NCBI RefSeq assembly: GCF_900129035.1
Contig: NZ_FQTW01000005.1
Span: 1-64,000, forward strand
Length of the DNA stretch: 64,000 nt
DNA from: Psychroflexus salarius
GTDB taxonomy: Bacteria > Bacteroidota > Bacteroidia > Flavobacteriales > Flavobacteriaceae
Direction: 5' to 3'
Shown: in pieces, positions 1-8,528 of the stretch
Layout of the letters: each line of letters begins with the position of its first letter
How positions within the stretch are numbered: position 1 is the stretch's first letter
Translations under genes and position numbers: made by a program
Notes under the pieces: model-generated
What the model saw: only the letters and a program-made list of their open reading frames with translations
Database searches by the model: none
What the model was told of the DNA's origin: nothing

Positions 1-105
1 AATAAGATAAGGATGCATATTATATGTATTAAAATGTATTATAGGCTAATTTTGTATACGCTTAGCTTAAAAATTGAATTTGATGACTTATAATTGATTA
101 ATTAA

Positions 106-215
106 TGTACATTAAATGAATAAATAAAGCACATTAAATACATAAATGATGTACATTAAAATATAAAATAATGTACATTAAAAATAAAAATTTTGTACAT
201 TAATTATACAAATGG
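106..215. repeat. Five tandem 22-bp units with core TGTACATTAA
   Basis: The core TGTACATTAA occurs at 106, 150, 172 and 194, and as AGCACATTAA at 128. All five starts are exactly 22 bp apart. The remaining 12 bases of each unit are A/T-rich and poorly conserved. TGTACA inside the core is itself a palindrome. A 22-bp period (two helical turns) with a conserved half and a variable half looks like a protein-binding array (iteron-like or operator array) more than slipped microsatellite DNA. No adjacent replication gene is present. Confidence 0.8.
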
Positions 216-334
216 ATATTATAAGTTAATAAAACAAACCTATGTATTTAGAAGCTTATTAATCTTGTTTTAAATGAGACATCAATTGAAAGTAATGCTA
301 TCTCAATTAAGCTAAAGTGTTAACTTAAGATGAG

Positions 335-419
335 ACACTAGATGAATTAAATGATTTTATATAACTGACATCTGTTGAATGATTCAGACGTCATCTTGTT
401 AATAACTAAAGTCTAGTGT
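335..419. repeat. Nested inverted repeats in gene-free region
   Basis: An outer perfect 8-bp pair (ACACTAGA at 335-342, TCTAGTGT at 412-419) encloses an inner pair, TGACATCTG at 366-374 and CAGACGTCA at 385-393, with one mismatch and a 10-base loop. Could be a folded small RNA, an operator or a degenerate element. No function is assigned. Confidence 0.4.
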
Positions 420-500
420 TGAAAATTATAGTTTTAAATCAAATTTCTAAGGCTATCATTAAATATATAATAGAATGGTACAAAACCTTAGATTATTTAT

Positions 501-542
501 AAAAAAGAAGCCAAAACCCAGTATTGGTGCGGGTTTTGGCTT
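501..542 (-). terminator. Rho-independent terminator of tRNA-Arg
   Basis: Perfect 12-bp stem (508-519 with 531-542) with an 11-base loop, followed on the minus strand by a run of T residues at 506-501. It lies just downstream of the minus-strand tRNA gene. Confidence 0.85.
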
Positions 543-546
543 TCTG

Positions 547-620
547 TGATCGCGACAGGATTCGAACCTGTGACCGTCTGCTTAGAAGGCAGATGCTCTA
601 TCCAGCTGAGCTACGCGACC
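547..620 (-). tRNA. tRNA-Arg (anticodon UCU)
   Basis: Read on the minus strand from 620 to 547, the sequence folds into a 74-base cloverleaf. The acceptor stem is GGTCGCG with CGCGATC (one G-U pair) and the discriminator base is A at 547. The D-loop holds AGCTCAGCTGGATAGAGC, the anticodon loop is CTTCTAA (anticodon TCT, reading AGA/AGG codons), and the T-loop is GGTTCGAATCC. CCA is not encoded. A strong terminator follows. It appears to be a single-gene transcript. Confidence 0.96.
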
Positions 621-726
621 TATACATTTTCAACTTAAAATGGCATCAACAAAATAATATTTTGTTTAGCGGATGCAAATATAAAACATTTATCAGCTCT
701 CACAACTTTTTAAACCATTAAACGCA

Positions 727-757
727 TAAAAAAAAGCGCTCTTAACAGAGCGCTTTT
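727..757 (-). terminator. Terminator downstream of OmpA-like gene
   Basis: Stem GCGCTCT (736-742) with AGAGCGC (747-753), extended by flanking A/T pairs, loop TAAC, then a T-run on the minus strand (735-728). It sits 23 bases after the stop codon of the minus-strand OmpA-like gene. Confidence 0.85.
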
Positions 758-779
758 ATAAAGATATAAAATAAATTAT

Positions 780-1625
780 TTAATCTAAGTTTTTCATACC
801 ATCTTCAATCATACCAAAAAACTGGTCTAATTTCGGTAGAACTACTATGCGAGTTCTTCTGTTTTTAGCTCTTCCAGATTTTGTATCATTTTCGGCAACT
901 GGCACATATTCACTGCGTCCTGCAGCTGTCATTCTAGATGGATTTACATTATATTCATTTTGTAAAACACGCACAACTGCTGTTGCTCGTTTTGTACTTA
1001 AATCCCAGTTATCTTCAAAACATTCTCTAGAAATTGGTACATTATCTGTATGTCCTTCAACCATAAACTCAAAGTCTTTTTTGTCATTAACCACTTTGGC
1101 AACTTTACCTAATACGCGTTTAGCATCTTCTGTTATTTTATAACTACCGCTTCCAAACAACAACTTATCTGAAATGGAAACAAATACAACACCTTTTTCT
1201 ACGCTAATTTCAATATCACTGTCATTAACATCATCTAAAGCACCTTTTAAACTGGTAACTAAAGCTAAGGTTACACTGTCTTTTTTATTAATAGCATCAC
1301 GCATGGTTTTAATTTGTAAATCTTTTTCTTGAAGACTTTCTAAAGAGCGTTCAAGATTTTCAGCGCCTTTTTTAGAAATCGTAGCTAAATCACCCTGGCT
1401 ATTTAGTAATGCAGAGTTTGTATTCTTTAAAGTCTCAATTTGAGATTTATAATTCGCCACTAGGTCACGATTTTTGTCTTCACAAGCACTTAAAGCCATC
1501 TCGGCCGATTTTAAATCGTTTTCAACTTTAGAATAATCTTCTTCTAAGGCTGCAAATTTCTTTTTAGATACACACGAGCTAGCTAATAGCAGCACGGTTA
1601 ATCCCAATCCAATTACTTTTTTCAT
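780..1625 (-). CDS. OmpA-family peptidoglycan-binding lipoprotein
   Basis: 281 residues. The ATG at 1625 is preferred over an in-frame GTG one codon upstream. A lipoprotein signal peptide ends in LLASSC with Cys18 as the lipidated residue. Residues about 25-125 are heptad-like and charged (coiled coil). The C-terminal OmpA domain holds GHTDN (191-195), WDLSTKRA (207-214) and GRAKNRRTRI (251-260), the usual peptidoglycan (diaminopimelate) contact motifs. In the family it anchors the outer membrane to the cell wall. It is a single gene with its own TATTTTTG -7 element (1649-1656) and terminator. Confidence 0.9.
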   Translation of the reverse strand: MKKVIGLGLTVLLLASSCVSKKKFAALEEDYSKVENDLKSAEMALSACEDKNRDLVANYKSQIETLKNTNSALLNSQGDLATISKKGAENLERSLESLQEKDLQIKTMRDAINKKDSVTLALVTSLKGALDDVNDSDIEISVEKGVVFVSISDKLLFGSGSYKITEDAKRVLGKVAKVVNDKKDFEFMVEGHTDNVPISRECFEDNWDLSTKRATAVVRVLQNEYNVNPSRMTAAGRSEYVPVAENDTKSGRAKNRRTRIVVLPKLDQFFGMIEDGMKNLD

Positions 1626-1648
1626 CACGTTTTAATTTAATTTTTAAA

Positions 1649-1656
1649 CAAAAATA
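1649..1656 (-). promoter_or_regulatory. Bacteroidota -7 element for OmpA-like gene
   Basis: TATTTTTG on the minus strand matches TAnnTTTG, 23 bases upstream of the ATG. No convincing -33 TTG at the expected distance. Confidence 0.45.
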
Positions 1657-1683
1657 AGCTTTATCTACTCCTAATAATACGTC

Positions 1684-2703
1684 TTAACACTTTTTTGAAG
1701 TCAATGCTTCATAGCTTTTAATTCTCCAGAAAAATTTATGCCAAACTATGCTTTTTACCCTAAAATATTTTTCTGAAGAAAATACTTCTCGTCGCTTGCT
1801 TTTGATTTTTGAATAAAGTTTTATAAAACTAACATAAGCGCTTACAATTGCCAGTGCATGCTTCAGTTGAAGTTTAAAAGCAAAATACAAAATGGCTGAG
1901 CTATCAATTAAAACTCTACTAATAATTAAACATGTTAGCTTTTTTGGTGCATTCTTAACCAAATTAAACAATGAATTTCTGAAGTTTAAAAAAGTTTTTT
2001 TAGGGTTTTGAGCGTTTAAACTACCGCCACCTAAATGATAGACTTGGCTATATGGTGTGTACATAATTTTATAACCAAAATTTTTAAATCGCCAGCAAAG
2101 GTCTATTTCTTCTTGGTGTGCAAAATAATCTTCATCAAAACCGCCCAAGTTCATGAAAACTTGGCGTTTTAAAGCTAAACAGGCACCACTAGCCCAAAAT
2201 ATTTCGCGGGTATCGTTGTATTGCCCTTCATCTTTTTCGAGCTCATCAAACAACCTGCCACGGCAAAACGGGTATCCTAATTGGTCTATAAAACCGCCTG
2301 CTGCACCTGCATATTCAAAATAATCAGGCTTATTTAAATCTTTTAGCTTGGGCTGTACAGCGGCAACTTCAGCCTTTGTTTGTAATAATTCAATTAATGG
2401 CGGTATCCAGTTTTTGGTTACTTCTACATCATTGTTTAATAAAATAAGGTAGTCTTCTTTAATTAATTTCAGTCCTTCATTATAGCCACCGGCAAAGCCA
2501 AAATTTTGTTTGTTTTCTATAATTTTTAACTCAGGATAATTCTCTTTTAAAAATAATATAGAGTCATCGGTAGAGGCATTATCAATCACATATATATTTG
2601 CTTCTTTACTATATTTAGTAAGGCTTGGCAAAAAACGTTTCAGCAAGTTTTTACCATTCCAATTTAAAATAGCAATGGCAATTTGTGACGATTTAGCGTT
2701 CAT
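1684..2703 (-). CDS. Glycosyltransferase family 2 protein
   Basis: 339 residues. The N-terminal GT-A fold starts with AIAILNWNG, then DNASTDDS (41-48) and the metal/nucleotide-sugar motif LLNNDVEV (around 88-95). Further on are GACLALKR and the acceptor-side GGFDEDYFAHQEEIDLCWR, as in rhamnosyltransferase-like (WbbL type) enzymes. The C-terminal part is basic and hydrophobic, probably membrane-associating. In this family it transfers a sugar from a nucleotide sugar to a surface glycan; donor and acceptor cannot be read from sequence. It overlaps the upstream HsdR_N-like gene by 11 bases, so the two are probably co-transcribed. Confidence 0.85.
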   Translation of the reverse strand: MNAKSSQIAIAILNWNGKNLLKRFLPSLTKYSKEANIYVIDNASTDDSILFLKENYPELKIIENKQNFGFAGGYNEGLKLIKEDYLILLNNDVEVTKNWIPPLIELLQTKAEVAAVQPKLKDLNKPDYFEYAGAAGGFIDQLGYPFCRGRLFDELEKDEGQYNDTREIFWASGACLALKRQVFMNLGGFDEDYFAHQEEIDLCWRFKNFGYKIMYTPYSQVYHLGGGSLNAQNPKKTFLNFRNSLFNLVKNAPKKLTCLIISRVLIDSSAILYFAFKLQLKHALAIVSAYVSFIKLYSKIKSKRREVFSSEKYFRVKSIVWHKFFWRIKSYEALTSKKC

Positions 2704-3139
2704 AAGCTGGTAAATCTTTTAAAAATATATATTGTTGTTGTTGATAGTCTATCTGGCAATAATAGTGAGAAATACCATTAGTTACCCATAAAAATTTGGC
2801 ATTTAATTTTAAATTGTACTGCGCTATTTGGTCAAAGGTTTGTTGGGTAATTTTAATATTTGGGGCTTTACATTCTACAAGTAATTCAATGCTACCAGAG
2901 TTGTTAAAACCAACCACATCATAACGTTTTTTTAAACCATTGAGATTAACCAACTTTTCTTCATTGAGTAGGTTAGGAGAGTAGTGTTTTTCATTAATTA
3001 AGTGTTCAATGCAATTTTGCCTGACCCATTCTTCTGGTGTTAAAAGCAAGTATTTTTTACGTAATCTAGAAAAAATAAACGTTTTATTTTCACTACTTTT
3101 GAGCTTAAATTGAAACTTTTTGAAGTTGAGTTGTTGCAT
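2693..3139 (-). CDS. Stand-alone HsdR N-terminal-like (PD-(D/E)XK fold) protein
   Basis: 148 residues. It carries the core of the type I restriction HsdR N-terminal nuclease fold: RYDVVGF with Asp74, a beta strand, then LLVECKAP with Glu89 and Lys91 (D-x-ECK). There is no helicase or translocase domain, and no hsdM or hsdS nearby, so it is not a restriction system. It lies head-to-head with holA (37 bases between starts) and overlaps the glycosyltransferase downstream. Its position beside a replication gene hints at DNA maintenance, but that is inference; it could also bind DNA without cutting. Confidence 0.8.
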   Translation of the reverse strand: MQQLNFKKFQFKLKSSENKTFIFSRLRKKYLLLTPEEWVRQNCIEHLINEKHYSPNLLNEEKLVNLNGLKKRYDVVGFNNSGSIELLVECKAPNIKITQQTFDQIAQYNLKLNAKFLWVTNGISHYYCQIDYQQQQYIFLKDLPAYER

Positions 3140-3176
3140 GGCTTCAAAAGTAATAAAATATCCTTAAGCACCAGAA

Positions 3177-4184
3177 ATGAAGCAAGCACAAGCCTTAATT
3201 AATAGCATTAAAAAGCGAGATTTTAAACCGGTCTATTTTTTGGTCGGTGAGCGTGAGACTTATTTTGTTGATTTAATTGCCGAGGCTTTAGAGCAACATG
3301 TATTAACTGATGATGAAAAGGCTTTTAACCAAAACATTGTTTATGGTAAAGATGTTAGTATAGATGAAGTAATTAGCTTGTCTAAGCGTTTCCCGATGAT
3401 GGCTGATTACCAACTTATTATTGTAAGAGAAGCCCAAAGTCTCTCTAAACAACTTGCCCAATTAGAAGCTTATTTAGAACAGCCACAAGAATCAACTATT
3501 CTGGTGTTTTGCTATAAATACAAAAAACTTGATGCCCGTAAAAAGGTGGTTAAACTATTAAAAAAGCATCATGTTTATTTTGAGACGCCAGCGATTTATG
3601 ACAACCAAGTACCTGATTGGATTTCACAAACCATGACATCTGCCGGATACAGTATAGACCATAAAGCGGCCGTAATGCTAGTTGAATTTTTAGGGGTTAA
3701 TCTTGCGCATATCTCTAAAGAATTAGAAAAACTCATTATGCTAATTCCTAAAGGTCACCATATAACACCAGAAATCATTGAAGAAAATATTGGTATAAGC
3801 AAAGATTTTAACAATTTTGAGTTAACTAAAGCTATCGGTTTAAAAAATGAGCCCAAAGCTTACCAAATTATCAATTACTTTGCTCAAAACCCCAAGAATA
3901 ACCCTTTAGTGGTGACCACCGGACAATTGTTTAGTTACTTTCAAAAACTTGCAAAGTATCATGCTTTAAAAGACAAGTCTAAAATGAATGCGGCTAAAAA
4001 ATTAGGAATTTCGCCTTATTTTGTAAGTGAATATGTTGCAGCCGCTCAAAAATATCCTTTAAAAAAAGTAACACGAAACTTACATCACATTAAACAAATT
4101 GATTTAATGGGTAAAGGTGTTGATACCTACCAAACTTCACAGGGTGATTTGCTAAAAGAACTCATGGTAAAGCTGATGCGCTAA
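3177..4184 (+). CDS. holA: DNA polymerase III subunit delta
   Basis: 335 residues, normal length for HolA. The N-terminus (INSIKKRDFKPVYFLVGE) is the clamp-loader P-loop-like start without a real Walker A motif. Then come FPMMADYQLIIVREAQ and FELTKAIGLKN, typical of delta. It opens the sliding clamp as part of the clamp loader. The gene is divergent from the HsdR_N-like gene, and its stop codon (TAA 4182-4184) overlaps the stop of the convergent small gene (TAG on the minus strand, 4181-4183) in the four bases CTAA. Confidence 0.93.
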   Translation: MKQAQALINSIKKRDFKPVYFLVGERETYFVDLIAEALEQHVLTDDEKAFNQNIVYGKDVSIDEVISLSKRFPMMADYQLIIVREAQSLSKQLAQLEAYLEQPQESTILVFCYKYKKLDARKKVVKLLKKHHVYFETPAIYDNQVPDWISQTMTSAGYSIDHKAAVMLVEFLGVNLAHISKELEKLIMLIPKGHHITPEIIEENIGISKDFNNFELTKAIGLKNEPKAYQIINYFAQNPKNNPLVVTTGQLFSYFQKLAKYHALKDKSKMNAAKKLGISPYFVSEYVAAAQKYPLKKVTRNLHHIKQIDLMGKGVDTYQTSQGDLLKELMVKLMR

Positions 4185-4351
4185 TCTTTTTTTAAAGCTT
4201 CCAGTTTTTTAGCTACTTCTTCAGCTTCGGCGGTTTTTTGGTCAGCGGCTTTACGATTTGTTTTTGATAAATCAAAGGCTTCTTTTTGAAGTTTCTCGTA
4301 CTTTTCGCGTAGTTGGTCTTCTTCTGATTTTTTCTTAAATAATCCGAACAT
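4181..4351 (-). CDS. Small Lacal_2735-family protein
   Basis: A 56-residue frame starting MFGLFKKKSEEDQLREKYEK and ending EALKKD. It is highly charged, predicted to be almost entirely helical, with no membrane segment or signal peptide. The MFGLFKKKSE start and the S-K-T-N-R region resemble the small Lacal_2735 family common in Flavobacteriaceae, whose function is unknown. The Met start, sensible amino-acid composition and exact tail-to-tail stop overlap with holA support it as a real gene. Confidence 0.8.
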   Translation of the reverse strand: MFGLFKKKSEEDQLREKYEKLQKEAFDLSKTNRKAADQKTAEAEEVAKKLEALKKD

Positions 4352-4437
4352 AGTTTTTTGCTTAAAGAAAACGTTTAAATTACAACTTGTTAGCTTAAGA
4401 CTTCAACTTTAACGCTAAATTAGGTTTGGTATAAAAC

Positions 4438-4611
4438 TTAAACCCGATTATGCACTAAAACTTTACGATGAGGTTTGAAAATACTATAAAATCAGGTGAT
4501 TTGGAAGATTTAGCATAGCATCGTTATGGTGAATCTGAAAACACAAATGAAATGTTGATTTTGGAGTAGTTTCAGGCCGTAATAGATTTTTTAATGCATA
4601 AGTCGGATTAG
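4438..4611. repeat. Palindromic MITE-like element, copy A
   Basis: The left end TTAAACCCGATTATGCA (4438-4454) is inverted at the right end, about 4592-4611. Inner blocks GAGGTTTGAAA (near 4470) and GTTTCAGGCC (near 4569) also pair, so the element is a long imperfect hairpin. It is clearly related to copy B at 28467-28581 but carries about 57 extra bases in the middle. Its right terminal repeat contains the TAA stop (4608-4610) of the mutase gene. There is no coding capacity. Confidence 0.75.
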
Positions 4612-6734
4612 AAGCTATCTAATAAAACTTCTAAAATTTCAATAGCTGCATCACTAATTCGGCTTCCAGGGCCAAACACGGCCACAGCACCTGCCTCAAA
4701 TAAAAATTCGTAGTCGGCTGAAGGTATTACACCACCAACAATAACCATAATATCTTCGCGACCTAAAGCCTTTAATTCATTGATAACTTGCGGCACTAAA
4801 GTTTTGTGACCAGCCGCTAATGATGAGACGCCTAACACATGGACATCATTTTCAACGGCTTGTTTGGCAGCTTCTTTTGGGGTTTGAAATAAAGGCCCAA
4901 TATCAACGTCAAAACCAACATCTGCATAACCTGTAGCAACTACTTTCGCGCCGCGGTCATGGCCATCTTGTCCCATTTTGGCAATCATAATTCTAGGTCT
5001 TCGGCCTTCTTTTTCAGCAAATTCATTGGCTAAATTTTTGGCCTTACTAAATGAGGTATCTTCTTTCATTTCTTTGCTATAAACGCCACTAAACGATTGT
5101 ATTTTTGCTTCATGCCTACCGTAAACTTTCTCTAAAGCTAAACTAATTTCGCCTAATGTTGCTCTGGCTTTAGCGGCTTCAACAGCACAGGTCAATAAAT
5201 TTTCTTTACCACTTTTAGCGGCTTTAGTAAGTTGTTCTAGAGCTAAATTCACTTTGGTCTGATCGCGTTGCGCTTTTATACTTTTAAGCTTTTGCAGTTG
5301 CTGTTTTCTAACGCTTTGGTTATCGACCTCTAAAGTAACAATAGGGTCTTCTTTAGGCAATCTGTAGGCGTTTACACCAATAATTTTATCACTACCGCTA
5401 TCTATTTTAGCTTGCTTTTTAGCAGCAGCTTGCTCAATGCGTAATTTAGGAATACCAGCTTCAATGGCTTTAGTCATTCCGCCAAGTTGCTCAATTTCTT
5501 GAATATGTTCCCAAGCCTTGTGCGCAATATCATGGGTAAGTTTTTCTACATAGTAACTACCTGCCCAAGGATCTACAGTTTTAGTAATTTGCGTTTCTTC
5601 TTGCAAGTAAATTTGTGTATTTCGGGCAATTCTAGCTGAAAAATCGGTTGGTAAGGCAATAGCTTCGTCTAAGGCATTGGTATGTAGACTTTGTGTGCCT
5701 CCAAAAGCAGCAGCTGTAGCTTCAATACAAGTTCGTGCCACATTGTTAAAAGGGTCTTGCTCTGTAAGTGTGTAACCACTTGTTTGGCAATGTGTTCTTA
5801 AGGCTAAAGATTTAGGATTGCTTGGGTTAAATGGTTTTATAAGTTTAGACCAAAGCATTCGTGCTGCACGCATTTTAGCAATTTCCATGAAATGATTCAT
5901 GCCAATGCCCCAGAAAAATGATAAGCGCGGTGCAAAAGTATCAATGTCCATGCCGGCATCAAGCCCTTTTTTTATATATTCTAAGCCATCAGCTAAAGTA
6001 TAGGCCAGTTCTATATCGGCGGTTGCACCAGCTTCTTGCATGTGATATCCAGAAATACTAATGCTGTTAAATTTAGGCATGAATTGAGAGGTATACTCAA
6101 AAATATCTGATATAATTTTCATGGATGGTGTTGGCGGATAGATATAGGTATTTCTCACCATGAACTCTTTTAAGATATCATTTTGAATGGTACCTGAAAG
6201 TTTCGATTGGTCAACGCCAGATTCCTCGGCAGCTGCAATATAAAAAGCCATAATTGGCAAAACAGCGCCATTCATGGTCATTGAGACTGACATTTTATCG
6301 AGCGGAATTTGGTTAAATAAAACTTTCATATCTTCAATCGAGTCGATTGCAACACCAGCTTTACCAACATCTCCTACAACGCGTTCATGATCGGAGTCGT
6401 AACCGCGATGGGTTGGCAAATCAAATGCTACTGAAAGTCCCTTTTGTCCTGCAGCTAAATTTCTACGGTAAAAGGCATTACTTTCTTCTGCTGTAGAAAA
6501 ACCAGCGTACTGCCTAATTGTCCAAGGTCTACTTACATACATGGTCGAATAAGGACCGCGTAGGTAAGGTGGAATTCCTGCGGCAAAATTAAGGTGTTCA
6601 GTTTGGTCTAAATCACTTTTAAAGTAACAGTTTTTAAGTTGTATACCTTCAGCTGTTTTTGCAGTTTTTTTACTCGTGTTTTGACTTTCGTTTTCAAACT
6701 GAAGCTTTATATCTTGTATATTTTTTCGTTTCAT
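4608..6734 (-). CDS. scpA: Methylmalonyl-CoA mutase large (catalytic) subunit
   Basis: 708 residues. The N-terminal TIM barrel has [20 protein letters not shown] and [13 protein letters not shown], typical of the substrate channel. The C-terminal B12-binding domain (about 575-708) has DGHDRG at 590-595 with His592 as the cobalt ligand, followed by GVSSLAAGH and GGVIP. It interconverts (R)-methylmalonyl-CoA and succinyl-CoA using adenosylcobalamin, in the cytoplasm. It lies 15 bases after the small-subunit gene, in one operon. The stop codon lies within palindromic element A, which probably ends the transcript. Also called mutB. Confidence 0.96.
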   Translation of the reverse strand: MKRKNIQDIKLQFENESQNTSKKTAKTAEGIQLKNCYFKSDLDQTEHLNFAAGIPPYLRGPYSTMYVSRPWTIRQYAGFSTAEESNAFYRRNLAAGQKGLSVAFDLPTHRGYDSDHERVVGDVGKAGVAIDSIEDMKVLFNQIPLDKMSVSMTMNGAVLPIMAFYIAAAEESGVDQSKLSGTIQNDILKEFMVRNTYIYPPTPSMKIISDIFEYTSQFMPKFNSISISGYHMQEAGATADIELAYTLADGLEYIKKGLDAGMDIDTFAPRLSFFWGIGMNHFMEIAKMRAARMLWSKLIKPFNPSNPKSLALRTHCQTSGYTLTEQDPFNNVARTCIEATAAAFGGTQSLHTNALDEAIALPTDFSARIARNTQIYLQEETQITKTVDPWAGSYYVEKLTHDIAHKAWEHIQEIEQLGGMTKAIEAGIPKLRIEQAAAKKQAKIDSGSDKIIGVNAYRLPKEDPIVTLEVDNQSVRKQQLQKLKSIKAQRDQTKVNLALEQLTKAAKSGKENLLTCAVEAAKARATLGEISLALEKVYGRHEAKIQSFSGVYSKEMKEDTSFSKAKNLANEFAEKEGRRPRIMIAKMGQDGHDRGAKVVATGYADVGFDVDIGPLFQTPKEAAKQAVENDVHVLGVSSLAAGHKTLVPQVINELKALGREDIMVIVGGVIPSADYEFLFEAGAVAVFGPGSRISDAAIEILEVLLDSF

Positions 6735-6749
6735 AGTCTCTAAATTGGC

Positions 6750-8129
6750 TTAGGCGTTTGCTTCTTTGTCAAGGCGTTTCAGTTCAATCTTTTCGGCAAG
6801 TCTTCTGGTGATAATTGGTTTAAATTTGACTTGGCGTTGTTGCTTTTTTACAAATGGGTATAACTCTAAATCGGCTTTCATGCGATCATCTGTATTTTCA
6901 TACTTATTAGTACCAACCATCACAAATTCTGTTTTTTCAAGTTTTTCTTCTTCTTTTTTGGCACTTGTTTCTATCGCTTTAGTCACATTGCCTTTAAAGA
7001 GTTCACTTAAATAGCCTTCATTTTTTTCGATGCTTTTAAATTCATCTAGTGCTTTTTGCGCTAATTGTTGGGTTAACTCTTCAATGTAGTAACTTCCATT
7101 TGTGGGATTATGGACTTGATCAAAGTAAGATTCATGTTTTAAAATGAGTAATTGGTTACGAGAAATGCGCTCGCCAAATTCATTTGTTTTATGAAAAATT
7201 TCGTCGTAAGCTAAATTATTTACCCAATCTGCACCACCAAGTACAGCACTCATACATTCGGTTGTGGTGCGCAGCATATTAACATTATAATCGTAAATCG
7301 TTTTGTTACGTTGGCTTGGTTCAGCAATTATTTTTAAGGTAACATCTACTGAAAATGAATTAGCTAAACTGTTGATTAACAATCGATAGGATTTTAGTTT
7401 AGCGATTTCGAAAAAGTAATTAGAACCTGTTGAAGTAATGACGTTAAGTTCAATTGTTTGTGGTAATGTTTGGGCATTACTTAAATAGTTGAAGTATTCA
7501 CTAAGCACCGCTAAACTAAAGCTTAATTCTTGCTGTTTTAAGGCACCAGCATTTTGAAATAATCGCGTATCGATTGAGAGTTGAGGTTCTAGATGCTTCA
7601 ATTGGGCGAATTGTTGAATTATAGCTAAATCTTCAGTTTGAGATTTCTGCCAATCACCCTGAGATGACAAATGCTTAATCGGGTCAAAGTTAAGTAGAAT
7701 ATCAATATTCAGTTCTGCACTAAATTCATCTAAATGCTTTAAAAACTCCTGTTCAAGTTTAAGAAATTCCAGCATTACGGGAACCTTTAAGGTGTTGATT
7801 TCTGTAAGTAAATCAAATAATTTTGTATTGGCTTCGGGGACAATTAACCATAGAGATTCGGCGCCGCGATTAGTAACATCATTTACTATTTTGGTGACTG
7901 CCGTATAATTTTCAAGGTAAATCTTTTCTGTAATTCGCCAATCTTCTGTAATTGGTAAATCGATGTTTTGATGTGTGTCTTGGTGATAAAAAGGTTTGAC
8001 GTCTATACCTTCGTCAGAGTGGTCAATTAATTTTTCGTTATAATCGGCGCCTTTTAAATCAGCTTGAATTTTTTGTTTCCAAGCTTTAGAGGTTATCGGT
8101 TCAAAATCTTTAAATAATTGTTTGGCCAT
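6750..8129 (-). CDS. mutA: Methylmalonyl-CoA mutase small subunit
   Basis: 459 residues. Homologous to the barrel of the large subunit (GADWVNNLAYDEIF and NPTNGSYYIEELT correspond to the catalytic subunit) but with no B12-binding DGHDRG domain, so it is the structural, non-catalytic partner. It ends in a basic tail (IELKRLDKEANA). It precedes the large subunit by 15 bases and follows the FtsB/DivIC-like gene by 5 bases, so udk, divIC, mutA and the large subunit may share a transcript. The small subunit is often shorter than in actinobacteria; this length is usual for Bacteroidota. Confidence 0.93.
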   Translation of the reverse strand: MAKQLFKDFEPITSKAWKQKIQADLKGADYNEKLIDHSDEGIDVKPFYHQDTHQNIDLPITEDWRITEKIYLENYTAVTKIVNDVTNRGAESLWLIVPEANTKLFDLLTEINTLKVPVMLEFLKLEQEFLKHLDEFSAELNIDILLNFDPIKHLSSQGDWQKSQTEDLAIIQQFAQLKHLEPQLSIDTRLFQNAGALKQQELSFSLAVLSEYFNYLSNAQTLPQTIELNVITSTGSNYFFEIAKLKSYRLLINSLANSFSVDVTLKIIAEPSQRNKTIYDYNVNMLRTTTECMSAVLGGADWVNNLAYDEIFHKTNEFGERISRNQLLILKHESYFDQVHNPTNGSYYIEELTQQLAQKALDEFKSIEKNEGYLSELFKGNVTKAIETSAKKEEEKLEKTEFVMVGTNKYENTDDRMKADLELYPFVKKQQRQVKFKPIITRRLAEKIELKRLDKEANA

Positions 8130-8134
8130 GTGGT

Positions 8135-8458
8135 TTAGTTTTGTTGTAAACTATCTTCATACTCTATAATGTAGACTTCTTCGTTCGGGCGTTTCATGAA
8201 ATAATTTTCACGAGCAAAGCGTTCAATTTCTACAGAGTCATTAAGGGTTTTAAAGGTTGCTTTATCTTTAGCAATTTCCTTGATATAATATTGCTTGTTT
8301 TGTTCAAGCTCTTCAATATCTTGATTGAGTTCATGATGTATCAACCATGAATTGGTATCTATAAACAGCATCCAAATTATAAATAAACTTAAGGTTAAAA
8401 TATACTTGTTGGTAAGTATTTTAAACCAGCGTTTAGTTCTTAATTCGTTTAACTTCAT
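8135..8458 (-). CDS. FtsB/DivIC-like septum formation initiator
   Basis: 107 residues. A short basic cytoplasmic N-terminus, one membrane segment at about 17-33, then a coiled coil (about 42-70, LNQDIEELEQNKQYY) and the family end motif IERFARENYFMKRPNEEVYII. In the family it forms part of the divisome with FtsL and FtsQ. It lies directly upstream of mutA, with 5 bases between. Confidence 0.9.
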   Translation of the reverse strand: MKLNELRTKRWFKILTNKYILTLSLFIIWMLFIDTNSWLIHHELNQDIEELEQNKQYYIKEIAKDKATFKTLNDSVEIERFARENYFMKRPNEEVYIIEYEDSLQQN

Positions 8459-8528
8459 GGGATAAATTTACAAAAATTAAAGCTATTAAACTTAAAGTTT
8501 TGTGTGGGCTTTAATTATTAATTGGGCT

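Larger units (their letters stand above)
1..500. other. Gene-free AT-rich stretch
   Basis: No convincing reading frame on either strand over about 500 bases. The stretch holds a five-unit 22-bp tandem array (106-215) and inverted repeats between 335 and 419, listed separately. Nothing resembling a DnaA box or a transposase fragment was seen. It ends at the terminator of the tRNA-Arg gene. It could be a regulatory or replication-related region, or a decayed element; the sequence does not decide. Confidence 0.6.

Noticed and set aside
106-215. CRISPR array
   Set aside because: Repeats of about 10 conserved bases at a 22-bp period with no true spacers and no cas gene.
524-721. A 65-residue plus-strand reading frame over the tRNA
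   Set aside because: Its sequence is the antisense translation of the tRNA-Arg gene; a well-known artefact.
2693-3139. Type I restriction system
   Set aside because: No helicase, methylase or specificity gene nearby.
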